Source of the DNA: Methylobacterium phyllostachyos
GTDB taxonomy: Bacteria > Pseudomonadota > Alphaproteobacteria > Rhizobiales > Beijerinckiaceae
Direction of reading: 5' to 3'
Length of the DNA stretch: 64,000 bases
NCBI RefSeq assembly: GCF_900103445.1
Contig: NZ_FNHS01000002.1
Coordinates: 248,001-312,000 of the forward strand
In this document: positions 45,378 through 56,128 of the stretch, piece by piece
How positions within the stretch are numbered: position 1 is the first letter of the stretch
How the letters are laid out: every line of letters begins with the position of its first letter
Program-made: the position numbers and the translations under genes
Notes under the pieces: generated by a model
What the model saw: the letters and a program-made list of their open reading frames with translations, nothing else
The model's database searches: none
What the model was told of the DNA's origin: nothing

Positions 45378-46450
45378 GCGCCCCGACCATCGCCGACGCC
45401 CTCGGTCGCGGACGCAACGGCTTCACCGGCCTGCGGCTGGCCCTGGCGCTCGCCGTGGTGGTGTCCCACGCCTTCAGCGTGACTACCGGCGCCGCCGGCG
45501 ACGAGCCCCTGGCCCGGCTCACCGGCTACACGCTGGGCGAGCACGCGGTGAACGGCTTCTTCGCCGTATCGGGCTTCCTCGTGACCATGAGCTGCGACCG
45601 GCGCGGGATCCTGGACTACGCCCTTGCCCGAACCTTGCGGATCCTACCGGGGCTCGTGGCCGCGACCCTCGTCGTGTCGCTGGGTCTCGGTGCGGCGATG
45701 ACCCGCCTGCCCGTCTCCGAGTATCTGCGCGAGCCGGGCTTGTGGTCGTTCATCAGCGGGACGCTGACGACCTTCAAGAGCAACGCCGCCCTCCCCGGGG
45801 TGTTCGAGGCCAACCCCTACCGGGCGCCCCTCGGCACGGTCTGGACGCTGAAATACGAGGTGCTGTGCTATCTCGGCGTCCTGGTTGCCGCGCTGTGCGG
45901 CTTTCTCCGGCGGCGCTGGTCGGCCCTTGTGATTGTAGCGGGGCTCGCGCTGGCGCTCACGATCGTGGGCGGCCTGCGGGGTTCCGACCTGCCCAAGGGC
46001 ACCGAGACCGCGCTACGCCTGCCCCTAATCTTCGCGGCCGGTGCGTGTCTCTATCTCTGGCGCGAGCGTCTGCGGATCTCCGGCGCCGCCCTCGCCTGCC
46101 TCGCCTTCGCGGCCTTCGTCCTCGCGCGGACGCCGGCCTACCCCGCCCTGCTGTTCCTGGCGGAGGCCTACGGCGTGGTCTGGCTCGCCCTCGGGCCGTT
46201 GGGGCGCGGATTGTTTGATCCGCCGGCGGACCTGTCCTACGGGATCTACCTCTACGGCTGGCCGATACAGCAGAGTCTGCACGCCCTGTGGCCGCAGATG
46301 TCCGGACCCGCACTGCTGGCCCCGGCCCTCGCGGTGACGCTGCCGGTGGCAGCCCTCTCTTGGTACGGGATCGAGCGGCCGGCCCTGGCTCTCAAGGCGC
46401 GGGCGCTCGGACGGCGACGCCTGGGCACGATCGAGCCGGCGGGGCCGTGA
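45374..46450 (+). CDS. Acyltransferase 3 family membrane protein
   Basis: A 358-residue integral membrane O-acyltransferase of the OafA/NodX family. About 9-10 hydrophobic segments are visible. The conserved N-terminal segment FTGLRLALALAVVVSHAFSV carries the family's His, and AVNGFFAVSGFLVTMSCDRR the second helix. Such proteins acetylate or succinylate exopolysaccharides and lipopolysaccharides from the cytoplasmic side. It is coupled to the glycosyltransferase (ATGA), which supports a joint role in surface glycan decoration. Confidence 0.9.
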   Translation: MSAPTIADALGRGRNGFTGLRLALALAVVVSHAFSVTTGAAGDEPLARLTGYTLGEHAVNGFFAVSGFLVTMSCDRRGILDYALARTLRILPGLVAATLVVSLGLGAAMTRLPVSEYLREPGLWSFISGTLTTFKSNAALPGVFEANPYRAPLGTVWTLKYEVLCYLGVLVAALCGFLRRRWSALVIVAGLALALTIVGGLRGSDLPKGTETALRLPLIFAAGACLYLWRERLRISGAALACLAFAAFVLARTPAYPALLFLAEAYGVVWLALGPLGRGLFDPPADLSYGIYLYGWPIQQSLHALWPQMSGPALLAPALAVTLPVAALSWYGIERPALALKARALGRRRLGTIEPAGP

Positions 46451-46779
46451 GCGCAAACGGGCCACCGCCGCCGCCGAAGGCATTGGCCCTGGCCGCTCGC
46501 TTGCTGGAGGCCCAGGGCTTCACGGTCGTCGCGCGCAACGAGCGCGGCGACAGCCTCTATCTCAGGCCGGCCGACTGCCCGTGGCACCTCCGCCTGTCGA
46601 ACCACGCCCGCACCGCCAAACAGCGCGCCCGGCGCACCGACATCCTGGCGAGCCTCGTCATCGACGGGCCGCGCTCTGCGGAACGGATCGAGGCGCTGGT
46701 CGCAGATGCGGTGCGCAACTTCCGGGCCTCGCTCGCCCGAAAGGCCGATCAGGCCTCGGAATCGGGTTCGCGCAGGTAG
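46447..46779 (+). CDS. Small basic protein, unknown
   Basis: A 110-residue cytoplasmic protein starting on a GTG that overlaps the acyltransferase stop. The N-terminus MSANGPPPPPKALALAARLL is followed by an alpha/beta core (FTVVARNERGDSLYLRPADCPWHLRLSNHARTAKQR) that looks conserved in Rhizobiales. The Arg/Lys-rich centre may contact nucleic acid. Its last 31 bases overlap the convergent DUF3297 gene. Function unknown. Confidence 0.65.
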   Translation: MSANGPPPPPKALALAARLLEAQGFTVVARNERGDSLYLRPADCPWHLRLSNHARTAKQRARRTDILASLVIDGPRSAERIEALVADAVRNFRASLARKADQASESGSRR

Positions 46780-47003
46780 GGCTCCACCGGGCCCTTCAGC
46801 TTCACCGTCATCGGGTTGCCGGCGCGGTCGAGGGTCTTGCCGGCCGAGAGGCGCACCCAGCCCTCGCTCACGCAATACTCCTCGACATTGGTCTTCTCGA
46901 CGCCCTTAAAGCGGATGCCGACGCCGCGCTCCAGCAGCGCCGCGTCATAGTAGGGGCTGTCCGGGTTGACCGAGAGGCGGTCGGGCAGCGCGAGGTCGGA
47001 CAT
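46749..47003 (-). CDS. DUF3297 family protein
   Basis: An 84-residue protein that matches DUF3297: DRLSVNPDSPYYDAALLERG, then GIRFKGVEKTNVEEYCVSEG and WVRLSAGKTLDRAGNPMTVK. It is small and highly conserved in proteobacteria, without known function (glutathione-peroxidase-like in some annotations, not visible here). ATG start at 47003. Its 3' end overlaps the preceding plus-strand gene by 31 bp. Confidence 0.85.
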   Translation of the reverse strand: MSDLALPDRLSVNPDSPYYDAALLERGVGIRFKGVEKTNVEEYCVSEGWVRLSAGKTLDRAGNPMTVKLKGPVEPYLREPDSEA

Positions 47004-47048
47004 GGTCGGGCTCCGGATTCGGCGTGAGCGGCGAAGATGGGCCGCGGA

Positions 47049-47672
47049 TTACGCAATCCCCCGTCCCGCCGCAACGGCGGCCGCGATCAGGGCCGCCACG
47101 TCGGCGCTCTGCAGCAGCGGCACGAGCCGCGTCACATCCGCATGCGGCAGGTCCCACCACGCCGCCGCCACCAGGGACTCCACGGTCGCCGGGTCGAACC
47201 GGTGCCGCACCACCCGGGCCGGGTTGCCCGCCACCACCGCGTAGGGCGGGACATCGCGGGTCACCACGGCGCGCGCCGCCACCACGGCCCCGTGCCCGAT
47301 CGTGACGCCCGAGAGGATCATGCAGCCCGAGCCCAGCCAGACATCGTGCCCGATCACCACGTCGCCCCGGGACGCGTGGAAATCCTCCGGCGCCCGCGCA
47401 TCCGGGAACAGCCCGCGCATCGCGGCGAACGGGTAGGTCGACACCCAGTCCAGCCGGTGGTCGCCGCCGAGCAGGATCTCGACCTTGTCGGCGATGGAAC
47501 AATAGCGGCCGATCGTCAGCCGCCGCCCGCTCTCGGGGAACCGCACCTTTGGACGGCCGTACGAGTACGCGCCTATGGAGAAGCCGTAGGCCCTCGCCAG
47601 CGTGGCGAGATGGATCCGGGTCTCGTTGTGCGGGTTGCGCCCCCTGCGTAGCCGGTGCAACAGACCGATCAA
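47049..47672 (-). CDS. CatB-related O-acetyltransferase (hexapeptide repeat)
   Basis: A 207-residue left-handed beta-helix acetyltransferase of the xenobiotic/CatB type, which transfers acetyl from acetyl-CoA to hydroxyl groups (drugs or sugars). Hexapeptide turns are visible: [31 protein letters not shown], then [30 protein letters not shown] and the CoA-side [18 protein letters not shown]. The catalytic His is in GGDHRLDW. No ATG is in frame, so I infer TTG at 47672 (or 47660). Given the nearby glycosyltransferase/acyltransferase operon, a surface-sugar substrate is as likely as an antibiotic. Confidence 0.8.
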   Translation of the reverse strand: MIGLLHRLRRGRNPHNETRIHLATLARAYGFSIGAYSYGRPKVRFPESGRRLTIGRYCSIADKVEILLGGDHRLDWVSTYPFAAMRGLFPDARAPEDFHASRGDVVIGHDVWLGSGCMILSGVTIGHGAVVAARAVVTRDVPPYAVVAGNPARVVRHRFDPATVESLVAAAWWDLPHADVTRLVPLLQSADVAALIAAAVAAGRGIA

Positions 47673-47738
47673 GACGCGAGCCCGCGCGATGCGCGATCGC
47701 GTCGTCCTCGGTGAAAAAGGTGAGCGGGAGCGTGGGCG

Positions 47739-50066
47739 ATGGCCGATAACATGTCCGAGGACCTCAAGGCCGGGGCGCTCGTCTACCACCGCCTGCCTAA
47801 GCCCGGAAAGCTCGAGATCCAGGCAACGAAGCCGCTCGGGAACCAGCGCGACCTCGCGTTGGCCTACTCGCCCGGCGTCGCCGCCGCCTGCATGGCGATC
47901 CACGACGACCCGCAGCAGGCCGCCGACCTCACGATCCGCCAGAACCTCGTGGCGGTGCTCACCAACGGCACGGCCGTGCTCGGCCTCGGCGATATCGGCC
48001 CGCTCGCCTCGAAGCCCGTGATGGAGGGCAAGGCGGTCCTGTTCAAGAAATTCGCCGGCATCGACGTCTTTGACATCGAGGTCGACCAGAAGGACGTGTC
48101 GAAGCTCGTCGATGTCGTCTGCGCCCTGGAGCCGACCTTCGGCGGCATCAACCTGGAGGACATCAAGGCGCCCGAGTGCTTCGAGGTCGAGGAGCAGTGC
48201 CGGGCCCGGATGAACATCCCGGTTTTCCACGACGACCAGCACGGCACCGCGATCATCGTGGCGGCGGCCGTCCTCAACGGGCTGGAACTCGCCGGCAAGA
48301 ACCTGTCCAACGTCCGGATCGTCACATCCGGTGCCGGTGCGGCGGCGCTCGCCTGCCTCAACCTCCTCGTGTCGCTCGGCGCCACCCGCGAGAACATCAC
48401 GGTCACCGACATCAAGGGCGTGGTCTACAAGGGCCGTCCGGAGCTGATGGACCGCTGGAAGGACGTCTACGCCCAGGAGACCGACAAGCGCACCCTCGCC
48501 GAGGTGATTCCCGGTGCCGACGTGTTCATCGGCCTCTCGGCCGGCGGCGTGCTGAAGCCCGAGTACCTGAAGGAGATGGCCGAGAAGCCGCTGATCATGG
48601 CGCTCGCCAATCCCTATCCGGAGATCATGCCGGATCTGGCCGAGAAGGAGCGGCCGGACGCGATGATCTGTACCGGCCGGTCGGACTTCCCGAACCAGGT
48701 CAACAACGTCCTGTGCTTCCCCTACATCTTCCGTGGCGCGTTGGATGTCGGCGCCCACAAGATCAACGAGGAGATGAAGAAGGCGGCCGTGAAGGCGATC
48801 GCCGGCCTCGCCCACGAGACCACCTCGGACGTCGTCGCCCGCGCCTATGGCGGCGAGGCGCGGCCGTTCGGACCGAAATCGCTGATCCCGAGCCCGTTCG
48901 ATCCGCGGCTGATCCTGCGCATCGCCCCGGCGGTCGCCCAGGCCGCGATGGATTCCGGCGTCGCCGGCCGGCCGCTCACGGATCTCGACGCCTATGTCGA
49001 GAGCCTCGACCGGTTCGTGCACCGGTCCGGCCTGATCATGAAGCCGCTCTTCTCCAAGGCGAAGGAAGCGCCCAAGCGGGTGATCTACGCCGAGGGCGAG
49101 GACGAGCGGGTCCTGCGCGCCGTTCAGGCGATCGTCGAGGACAAGGTCGCGTTCCCGATCCTGGTCGGACGTCCGCGCGTGGTCGAGACGAGGCTCAAGC
49201 GCTTCGGCCTGTCGATCGAGCACGGCCGCGACTTCGAATTGATCGATCCCGAGGATGATCCGCGCTACCGCGCCTACGTGCAGACCTATCTCGATGTCGC
49301 GGGCCGGCGCGGCATCACGCCGGACGCGGCGCGCACGCTGGTGCGCACTAACAGCACGGTGATCGGCGCCATTGCGGTCCGCCGCGGCGAGGCCGACGCG
49401 CTGATCTGCGGCCTGGAGGGCCGGTTCGAGACGCGGCTGCGTATCATCCGCGACGTGATCGGGCTCGCGCCGGGCGTCGAGCAATGCGCCGCCATGAGCC
49501 TCGTGGTGACCCATACGGGGGCCTACTTCCTGGCCGACACCCATGTCCGGCCGAACCCCACCGCGGAGGAGATCGCCGACGTGGCCCAGGCCTGCGCCGG
49601 CCATGTCAGCCGCTTCGGGATGACGCCGAAGATTGCGCTCTTGAGCCACTCGGACTTCGGCCAGTCGGATTCGGCCTCCGCCATGAAGATGCGCGATGCC
49701 CTCGCGCTCTTGCAGAAGCGCGACCCTGACCTGATGGTCGACGGTGAGATGCAGGCGGATTCGGCGCTCTCCGAGATGGTCCGCGACCGGGTGCTGCCGG
49801 GTTCTCGCCTGAAGGGCTCGGCGAACGTCCTGATCTTCCCGAACCTCGATGCGGCCAACATCGCGTTCCAGTTCGCGAAGGTGATGGCGGACGCCCTGCC
49901 GGTCGGCCCCCTGCTGATCGGGCCGGCCAAGCCCGCACACATCCTCACGCCGTCGGTGACGGCCCGGGGCATCGTCAACGTGACGGCGGCCGCTGTGGTG
50001 GAGGCGCAGGCCGACGAGGCGCCGCCGAAGGCCGAGGAGCCGGGTGTCGGGATGGTCTCGGAGTAA
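47739..50066 (+). CDS. maeB: NADP-dependent malic enzyme with phosphotransacetylase-like C-terminal domain
   Basis: Decarboxylates malate to pyruvate with NADP, linking the serine/TCA cycles to pyruvate. The 775-residue protein has a malic enzyme domain at about 1-430, with [18 protein letters not shown], the metal segment [15 protein letters not shown] and the NADP loop [15 protein letters not shown] phosphotransacetylase-like domain follows at about 435-765 ([17 protein letters not shown]...[16 protein letters not shown]) and is usually regulatory. Length fits MaeB. Start at 47739, with MSEDL (47751) as an alternative. Confidence 0.96.
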   Translation: MADNMSEDLKAGALVYHRLPKPGKLEIQATKPLGNQRDLALAYSPGVAAACMAIHDDPQQAADLTIRQNLVAVLTNGTAVLGLGDIGPLASKPVMEGKAVLFKKFAGIDVFDIEVDQKDVSKLVDVVCALEPTFGGINLEDIKAPECFEVEEQCRARMNIPVFHDDQHGTAIIVAAAVLNGLELAGKNLSNVRIVTSGAGAAALACLNLLVSLGATRENITVTDIKGVVYKGRPELMDRWKDVYAQETDKRTLAEVIPGADVFIGLSAGGVLKPEYLKEMAEKPLIMALANPYPEIMPDLAEKERPDAMICTGRSDFPNQVNNVLCFPYIFRGALDVGAHKINEEMKKAAVKAIAGLAHETTSDVVARAYGGEARPFGPKSLIPSPFDPRLILRIAPAVAQAAMDSGVAGRPLTDLDAYVESLDRFVHRSGLIMKPLFSKAKEAPKRVIYAEGEDERVLRAVQAIVEDKVAFPILVGRPRVVETRLKRFGLSIEHGRDFELIDPEDDPRYRAYVQTYLDVAGRRGITPDAARTLVRTNSTVIGAIAVRRGEADALICGLEGRFETRLRIIRDVIGLAPGVEQCAAMSLVVTHTGAYFLADTHVRPNPTAEEIADVAQACAGHVSRFGMTPKIALLSHSDFGQSDSASAMKMRDALALLQKRDPDLMVDGEMQADSALSEMVRDRVLPGSRLKGSANVLIFPNLDAANIAFQFAKVMADALPVGPLLIGPAKPAHILTPSVTARGIVNVTAAAVVEAQADEAPPKAEEPGVGMVSE

Positions 50067-50148
50067 GGATCCCCCACGGCGGCCGCGAGCGTGGCCGTCG
50101 AATTGCTTGGCTGTGTCCGGGGAAACGCAACCACCGGACGCAGACACC

Positions 50149-51594
50149 ATGTGCCAGGGCGACGACCCGAACTGCCACGCCTACGAAGAACACCGGCGCC
50201 GGTTCCGGCGTGAGCTGGAGCCGGAACGGCGCGCCTTCCTCAAGAGTGGCTTCGTCGCCACGGGGGCTGCGGCAGCGGCCTTCGCGACCGGAGGCCCCTC
50301 GCTGGTCAGCCCAGCTTTGGCGCAGGCTTCGTGCGCCAAGTTTGCCGCGACCGGGCATTATCACGTGCCGGCCAATGCCGAGACGGTGCATTGGGGCTTC
50401 TTCAGCCGCAGTCTCAGGCCGCAAATCGAGATCGGCTCGGGTGACTTCGTCACCATCGAGACGCTCACCCATCAGGCGAGCGACGATGCCGAGCGGATGA
50501 TCCAGGGCGATCCGGGGGCCGAGAGCGTCTACCTCTGGACCAAGGACAAGATGGGCGTCTCGCCCCGCGGTGCCGGTCCGATGGATGCCAAGATCGGCCC
50601 CGGCGGCGGTCTCGGCGTCCACATCTGCACCGGGCCGGTGGCGGTCCGGGGCGCCGAGCCCGGCGACGTGTTGGAGGTCCGCATCCTCGACGTGGCGCCC
50701 CGCCCCAGCGCCAACCCGAAATACAAGGGGCTCGCCTTCGGCAGCAACGCGGCGGCATGGTGGGGCTTCCACTACAAGGACCTGATCACCGGCGATAAAC
50801 CCCGGGAAGTAGTGACCATCTACGAGGTCGATGCCACCGGTGCCCGCGATTGGGCGCGGGCGGTCTACAGCTTTCGCTGGCCCGGCGTCACCGACCCGTT
50901 CGGGGTCGAGCATCCGACCATCGACTATCCCGGTCTGCCGGTCGACCACACGAAGACGCAGAAGACCTTCGACGTGCTGAAGGGGATCCGCGTCCCGATC
51001 CGCCCGCATTTCGGCACGATCGGTCTGGCGCCCGCCGAGGCCGACCGCGTCAACACGATCCCGCCGAGCTATACCGGTGGCAACATCGACAACTGGCGGA
51101 TCGGCAAGGGCGCGACGCTGTACTTCCCCGTCGCGGTTCCGGGGGCGTTGTTCTCGGTTGGCGATCCCCATGCCAGCCAGGGTGATTCCGAGCTGTGCGG
51201 CACCGCGATCGAGTGCTCGCTCACCGGCACCTTCCAGTTCGTCCTGCACAAGAAGGCCGATCTGCCGGGCTCGCCGCTCGAAGCCCTCGACTTCCCGATG
51301 ATCGAGACGAAGGATGATTGGGTGCTATCGGGCTTCAGCTACCCGAACTACCTGCGCGACCTCGGCCCGGACGCGCAGGCTGCGATCTTCGAGAAATCGT
51401 CGATCGACCTCGCCATGCGTGACGCTTTCCGCAAGATGCGCCAGTTTCTGATGCACGCGAAGGGGCTCACCGAGGACGAGGCGATCTCGCTGATGTCGGT
51501 GGCGGTGGATTTCGGGATCACGCAGGTCGTGGACGGCAATTGGGGCGTCCACGCTGTGGTCAAGAAGGCGATCTTCCCGGATCGGTCCGCCTGA
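50149..51594 (+). CDS. Tat-exported acetamidase/formamidase-family protein
   Basis: A 481-residue protein starting [21 protein letters not shown] twin-arginine signal ([23 protein letters not shown], cleavage near ALA) points to folded export to the periplasm. The rest matches the FmdA/AmdA family: [33 protein letters not shown] near the start, [21 protein letters not shown], and [24 protein letters not shown] near the metal site. Family members hydrolyse acetamide or formamide and are normally cytoplasmic, so export is unusual; formamide would yield formate and ammonia. No amide transporter gene is adjacent. Confidence 0.88.
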   Translation: MCQGDDPNCHAYEEHRRRFRRELEPERRAFLKSGFVATGAAAAAFATGGPSLVSPALAQASCAKFAATGHYHVPANAETVHWGFFSRSLRPQIEIGSGDFVTIETLTHQASDDAERMIQGDPGAESVYLWTKDKMGVSPRGAGPMDAKIGPGGGLGVHICTGPVAVRGAEPGDVLEVRILDVAPRPSANPKYKGLAFGSNAAAWWGFHYKDLITGDKPREVVTIYEVDATGARDWARAVYSFRWPGVTDPFGVEHPTIDYPGLPVDHTKTQKTFDVLKGIRVPIRPHFGTIGLAPAEADRVNTIPPSYTGGNIDNWRIGKGATLYFPVAVPGALFSVGDPHASQGDSELCGTAIECSLTGTFQFVLHKKADLPGSPLEALDFPMIETKDDWVLSGFSYPNYLRDLGPDAQAAIFEKSSIDLAMRDAFRKMRQFLMHAKGLTEDEAISLMSVAVDFGITQVVDGNWGVHAVVKKAIFPDRSA

Positions 51595-51602
51595 ACCGGG
51601 CT

Positions 51603-53417
51603 TCAGCCGATCTCGACTCGCCCGTCGAGGCCGACGACCCGACCGAGACCGCGGACGCGGTTCAGCAAGCGGTCGCCGCTAAGCGGTTGCCAGTCCCGCG
51701 GCAGCCGCAGGGTGACGCGCCCGTCCTCGACGGTGAGCGGCGCACGGCCGAGAGCCCCGTCCATGCCAGCCGAGATCGGGAAGGCGATGCGCAGCAGTCC
51801 CCCGAGGAGCCGCGCCCGCTCGAACAGGCGCGGGCCCGCGACGCCGCGCAGGACCGGATTGGCCTTCTCGGGCGCGAGCCCCGTGTGCCGCAGCGACACT
51901 GCCAGGGCGAGATACGCCCGTCCCGGGTGATCGACGCCCACGAAGGCCGCGTTCTGGATCACCGCGATGCTCTGCTCGTCGCGGTAATCGGGATGGGCCC
52001 GCCAGCCGACATCCGAGAGCAGGCAGCCCGCGTGGCGCAGGCGGCGCTCGTCGGCGGTCTCGTGACCGTCGAGGGTCGCCACGAACCGGTCTGTCCAGGC
52101 AATCAGTTCCTCGCCGTGCCGGGCCGAGCGGGAGCGCAGGGTGTTGAATTCCGCCGCCGAGGCGAGCAGCGGGTCGATCAGCCGGGCGTCGCGGTCGAGC
52201 TGCTCGAACAGCAGGCCCTCCCGGACGCCGGAGGCCGAGATGGCGACCTCGCGCGGGCGGCCGACCCGGATGATCTCCTCCAGCACCACCGCGCCGTAGG
52301 CGAGGAGCGGGCGCCGCGCTTCCGAGATCGCATCGACGTCCTGAAGCAGGGCGACGTCGGTCTGCTCCACGAGTTGCAGGAAGGTCAATTCGTCGTTCGG
52401 CTCAACCGTGTAGCCGTGCATCACGTGGACCGGGTAGCCGCGGGCGGCCATGTGCAGCCGCGCCAGCGCCCGCCACGTGCCGCCGACCGCGTAGAAGGTC
52501 CGCCCGCGCAGCGTTTCGAGCTGCGGCACGGCCTTGCGCATGTGCTCGCGCGCGATCTTGGCGGCCTTCTTTACCGAGCCGCCGGAGAGGTCTTGGAGGG
52601 CAAGGCCGCCGAGCGGCATGGTCACGCCCTGGCCGACCACGGTGCCGCGGACATCGACGAGTTCGAGCGACCCGCCGCCCATATCGCCCACCACGCCGTC
52701 CGGCGCGTGGAAACCCGAGATGACGCCCATCGCCGAGAGTTCCGCCTCGCGCCGGCCCGAGAGCAGCTGGATCTCCTGGCCGCAGGCCGCCTCCGCGGCG
52801 CGCAGGAAGTCGGGGCCGTTCTCCGCGTCGCGGGCTGCCGCGGTGGCCAGCACGAAGACCCGCCCCACCCGCATCGTCTCGCACAGCACCCGGAAACGGG
52901 CGAGCGCGGTGAGAGCCCGCGCCACCGCCTCCTCATTCAGCCGGCCCGTGGTCAGGACGTTGCGGCCCAGGCCGCACAGGACCTTCTCGTTGTAGAGCGG
53001 CGTCGGCGCCCGGGTCAGGCCGTCGTAGGCGACGAGGCGGACCGAATTCGAGCCGATGTCGATGATGGCGACCGGCGATTGCGCGGCGTGCACGGGCTGC
53101 TCCGCATGGTGCGCGAGGAAGAGATTGGCGCGAGAACTGCCCAAGCGTCCAGGTCCTTGGTTGAGCGTGGCGGGCTCGATGATCGCAGCGCCCGTGCGAT
53201 CCGGGGCCGTGGTCGGTCGCGCGGCGACCGAAATCGGCTCCAGATCCCGGATGTCGTTGCCCGGCTGCCGGACGGGTAGCCATGGTGGCGACGCGGAAAC
53301 CACATGGCGTTGCGTCGGCGGACGGCTGCTTCCTTTGCGCAGTTCTTTGAGCGTGCGCAAGTTCCTCACGCAGAACCGCAGCGCGCCCGTCCGAAACCTG
53401 TCGAGCCTCCGGCGCAT
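51603..53417 (-). CDS. ppx: Exopolyphosphatase / guanosine pentaphosphatase (Ppx/GppA)
   Basis: Hydrolyses terminal phosphate from polyphosphate or pppGpp. The Ppx/GppA domain begins at about residue 115 (VAIIDIGSNSVRLVAYDG), with the second phosphate loop VVGDMGGGSLELVDV and an HD-like C-terminal region (LRHAGCLLSDVGWRAHPDYRDEQS). As drawn from ATG 53417 (11 bp after ppk) it has 604 residues and a 110-residue non-conserved N-terminus. A GTG at 53303 would shorten this extension and may be the real start. It follows ppk, so polyphosphate synthesis and breakdown share an operon. Confidence 0.92.
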   Translation of the reverse strand: MRRRLDRFRTGALRFCVRNLRTLKELRKGSSRPPTQRHVVSASPPWLPVRQPGNDIRDLEPISVAARPTTAPDRTGAAIIEPATLNQGPGRLGSSRANLFLAHHAEQPVHAAQSPVAIIDIGSNSVRLVAYDGLTRAPTPLYNEKVLCGLGRNVLTTGRLNEEAVARALTALARFRVLCETMRVGRVFVLATAAARDAENGPDFLRAAEAACGQEIQLLSGRREAELSAMGVISGFHAPDGVVGDMGGGSLELVDVRGTVVGQGVTMPLGGLALQDLSGGSVKKAAKIAREHMRKAVPQLETLRGRTFYAVGGTWRALARLHMAARGYPVHVMHGYTVEPNDELTFLQLVEQTDVALLQDVDAISEARRPLLAYGAVVLEEIIRVGRPREVAISASGVREGLLFEQLDRDARLIDPLLASAAEFNTLRSRSARHGEELIAWTDRFVATLDGHETADERRLRHAGCLLSDVGWRAHPDYRDEQSIAVIQNAAFVGVDHPGRAYLALAVSLRHTGLAPEKANPVLRGVAGPRLFERARLLGGLLRIAFPISAGMDGALGRAPLTVEDGRVTLRLPRDWQPLSGDRLLNRVRGLGRVVGLDGRVEIG

Positions 53418-53428
53418 TGGTCGGAGAT

Positions 53429-56035
53429 CTAGGCGCGCTGCGCCCGGCGGCTCAGCGCACGGGGACTCGACTTCTTCGAGGCTTTGCCGCGGCCCGAGAG
53501 ACTCGGGTTCGTCATGAAATATTTGTGCGCGTTAAACGGTTCCTCTCCGTCCGCCGGCTGGATCCGCTCGCAGCCACCGGAGGCGAGCAGCCGCCAACTC
53601 TGGCGATTGTCGAGGAGGTTGGCCAGCATGATCTGGTCGAGCACCTGCTGATGCACCGTCGGGTTGGTGATCGGCAGCAGCGCCTCGACGCGCCGGTCGA
53701 GGTTCCGGCTCATCAGGTCGGCCGACGAGATGTAGACCGTGGCCTTGGGATGGGGCAGCCCGACGCCGTTGCCGAAGGCGTAGATGCGCCCGTGCTCCAG
53801 GAAGCGCCCGACGATCGACTTCACCCGGATCGTCTCCGACAGGCCCGGGATGCCGGGCCGCAGGCAGCAGATGCCGCGCACCACGCAATCGATCTGAACG
53901 CCGGCCTCCGAGGCGTCGTAGAGCGCGTCGATGATCTGGGCATCGACCAGCGAATTGCACTTGATCCAGATCGCCGCCGGGCGGCCGGCCTTCGCGTGGG
54001 CGACCTCGGCCTCGATGTGCTCGAGGAGCTTGTTCTTCGCCGTCAGCGGTGAGACCGCCATGCGCTCCAGCTCGGCTGGCTCCGCGTAGCCGGTGATGAA
54101 GTTGAAGATCCGCGACACGTCCCGGGCGATCGCCGGATCCGCCGTGAAGAACGACAGGTCCGTGTAAACGCGCGCCGTGATCGGGTGGTAGTTGCCGGTG
54201 CCGACATGGCAGTAGGTGACGAGCTTGTCGCCCTCGCGCCGGACCACCAGTGACAGCTTGGCGTGGGTCTTCAGCTCCACGAATCCGAACACCACCTGCG
54301 CGCCGGCCTTCTCCAGGTTGCGCGCCCAGCGGATATTCGCCTCCTCGTCGAAGCGGGCCTTCAGCTCCACGAGCGCGGTGACCGACTTGCCGAGCTCGGC
54401 CGCCTCCGCCAGGGCCGCCACGATCGGCGAGTTCGATGAGGTGCGGTAGAGCGTCTGCTTGATCGCCACCACGTTCGGATCGCGGGCCGCCTGGGCCAGG
54501 AACTGCACCACGGAGTCGAAGGACTCGTAGGGGTGGTGGACGATGAAGTCCTTCTGCCGGATCGCCGCGAACACGTCGCCGCCGCTCTCGCGGATACGCT
54601 CCGGGAAGCGCGGGTTGTAGGGCTTGAACTTCAGGTCCGGCCGGTCGATCCCGACCACCTGGGACAGCTCGTTGAGGGCCAGCATGCCTTCCACGAGGAA
54701 GATCGCGTCCGGGGCGATCTCCAGCTCGTCGGCCACGAAACCACGCAGATCCTCCGTCATCCCGGCCTCGACCTCGAGGCGGATCACGACACCGCGCCGG
54801 CGCTGCTTGAGCGCTGTCTCGAAGTGGAGAACGAGATCCTCCGCCTCCTCCTCGATTTCGAGATCCGAATCGCGCACGACCCGGAAGGCACCGCTGCTCT
54901 TCACGAGATAGCCGGGGAACAGGCGACCCGTGAACATCCCGATGACCTGTTCGATCGGGATCAGGTGCGCCGCCGTCTCGTTGTCGCTCACCGGCAGGCG
55001 GACGAACCGGTCGATGACGCCGGGCAGGCGAATCAGGGCGCGCAGAATCCGACCGTCCTTCGGCCGCACGAGCGTCAGCGCGATCGTTGTGCCGAGATTC
55101 GGGATGAACGGGAACGGGTGGGCCGGATCGATCGCGAGCGGCGTCAGCACCGGGAAGATGTGGGTGAGGAAGTAATCCTCCAGCCACGTCGCCTGCTCGG
55201 CGGTGAGCGCGGCGGGCTCGACAATGTCGATATCGGAGGCGTGCAGCTCCTCGCGCAGCTCGCGCCAGCGGGCCTGCTGGTCGGCGGCGAGACGAGAGAC
55301 CTCCGCACCGATCCGCACCAGCTGCTCGGAGGGCGACAGGCCATCCTGGGACGGGACTGTGAGGCCGGCACGCACCTGATCGATCAGGCCGGCCACGCGG
55401 ACCATGAAGAACTCGTCGAGGTTGTTTGCCGAGATCGAGAGGAAGCGCAGGCGTTCCAGTAGCGGGTGGTTGGGGTTCGACGCCTCTTCCAGCACGCGCC
55501 GGTTGAACTGCAGCCAGGACAATTCGCGATTTACGAACCGCTCCGGCGTGTGCCGCAGGCCGCGCCCGGCTTCAAGCACGGTCTCCCGCGCCGCATCCGC
55601 CCGGGGCTCCTCGGGCTCGGCGAGGGCCGGCCATTCATCGGTCGTGTCCGGGATGGCGGCTGCAGTGGCCGCCGGCGCGCTGACCGTCGGCGGCGCTTCC
55701 GCGGGGCCGGTCGCCGCGGCAGTCTGGGTGGCGGCTGCGGTCCGGGCGCGGCTTCCACTTGGCCTGGGCTGCGCAACCGGCGCGCTGGCTGTCGGTGGTG
55801 CCTCCGCGGGGCCGTTCGCCGCCGGCGGCGCGGCGGTCCGGGCGCGGGTTACGGCCGGCCTGGGCTGTGCAACCGGTGCGGCGGCCGCATCCGACGTGGC
55901 GCCCGGCGCCGTGGCGGCTGGCGAGCGCCGGGCGGCCGGAGCGCGCCGGGAGATGGGATTGGCCGCCGAAGGCCGACGGGGCTCCGCGGCCTCATCGGCG
56001 GCTTCGCGTTCCACGGGCTTCTGCGTCGAATCCAT
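53429..56035 (-). CDS. ppk: Polyphosphate kinase 1 with repeat-containing N-terminal extension
   Basis: Makes polyphosphate reversibly from ATP. The PPK1 core starts at about residue 165 ([20 protein letters not shown]) and contains the catalytic-histidine segments [14 protein letters not shown] and [22 protein letters not shown], with usual core length of about 700. The first 160 residues are Ala/Pro-rich and disordered; residues 53-84 and 85-119 are near-tandem copies (APVAQPRP...RARTAA...GPAEAPPT). The total of 868 residues is longer than typical PPK1. It lies 94 bp downstream of hdaA and 11 bp before ppx, an arrangement common in alphaproteobacteria. Confidence 0.95.
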   Translation of the reverse strand: MDSTQKPVEREAADEAAEPRRPSAANPISRRAPAARRSPAATAPGATSDAAAAPVAQPRPAVTRARTAAPPAANGPAEAPPTASAPVAQPRPSGSRARTAAATQTAAATGPAEAPPTVSAPAATAAAIPDTTDEWPALAEPEEPRADAARETVLEAGRGLRHTPERFVNRELSWLQFNRRVLEEASNPNHPLLERLRFLSISANNLDEFFMVRVAGLIDQVRAGLTVPSQDGLSPSEQLVRIGAEVSRLAADQQARWRELREELHASDIDIVEPAALTAEQATWLEDYFLTHIFPVLTPLAIDPAHPFPFIPNLGTTIALTLVRPKDGRILRALIRLPGVIDRFVRLPVSDNETAAHLIPIEQVIGMFTGRLFPGYLVKSSGAFRVVRDSDLEIEEEAEDLVLHFETALKQRRRGVVIRLEVEAGMTEDLRGFVADELEIAPDAIFLVEGMLALNELSQVVGIDRPDLKFKPYNPRFPERIRESGGDVFAAIRQKDFIVHHPYESFDSVVQFLAQAARDPNVVAIKQTLYRTSSNSPIVAALAEAAELGKSVTALVELKARFDEEANIRWARNLEKAGAQVVFGFVELKTHAKLSLVVRREGDKLVTYCHVGTGNYHPITARVYTDLSFFTADPAIARDVSRIFNFITGYAEPAELERMAVSPLTAKNKLLEHIEAEVAHAKAGRPAAIWIKCNSLVDAQIIDALYDASEAGVQIDCVVRGICCLRPGIPGLSETIRVKSIVGRFLEHGRIYAFGNGVGLPHPKATVYISSADLMSRNLDRRVEALLPITNPTVHQQVLDQIMLANLLDNRQSWRLLASGGCERIQPADGEEPFNAHKYFMTNPSLSGRGKASKKSSPRALSRRAQRA
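55679..55879 (-). repeat. Near-tandem coding repeat in ppk
   Basis: Encodes residues 53-119 of Ppk: two units of 32 and 35 codons sharing [14 protein letters not shown] and GPAEAPPT. The units differ by short insertions of Ala/Thr codons, as expected from slippage or unequal recombination in GC-rich DNA. Confidence 0.8.
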
Positions 56036-56128
56036 TCGGGGGTCCTGCTCCTCGTCGCTGCGTGGCGTGTTCTACAATGTACACTGCGAGGCATCACAAC
56101 AGTTTCATGACGCTGCGCGATTCAGCTA

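Noticed and set aside
47049..50150. A 1033-codon open frame on the minus strand
   Set aside because: Only its last 207 codons (the CatB-like acetyltransferase) look like protein; the rest is the antisense of maeB, open because of high GC.
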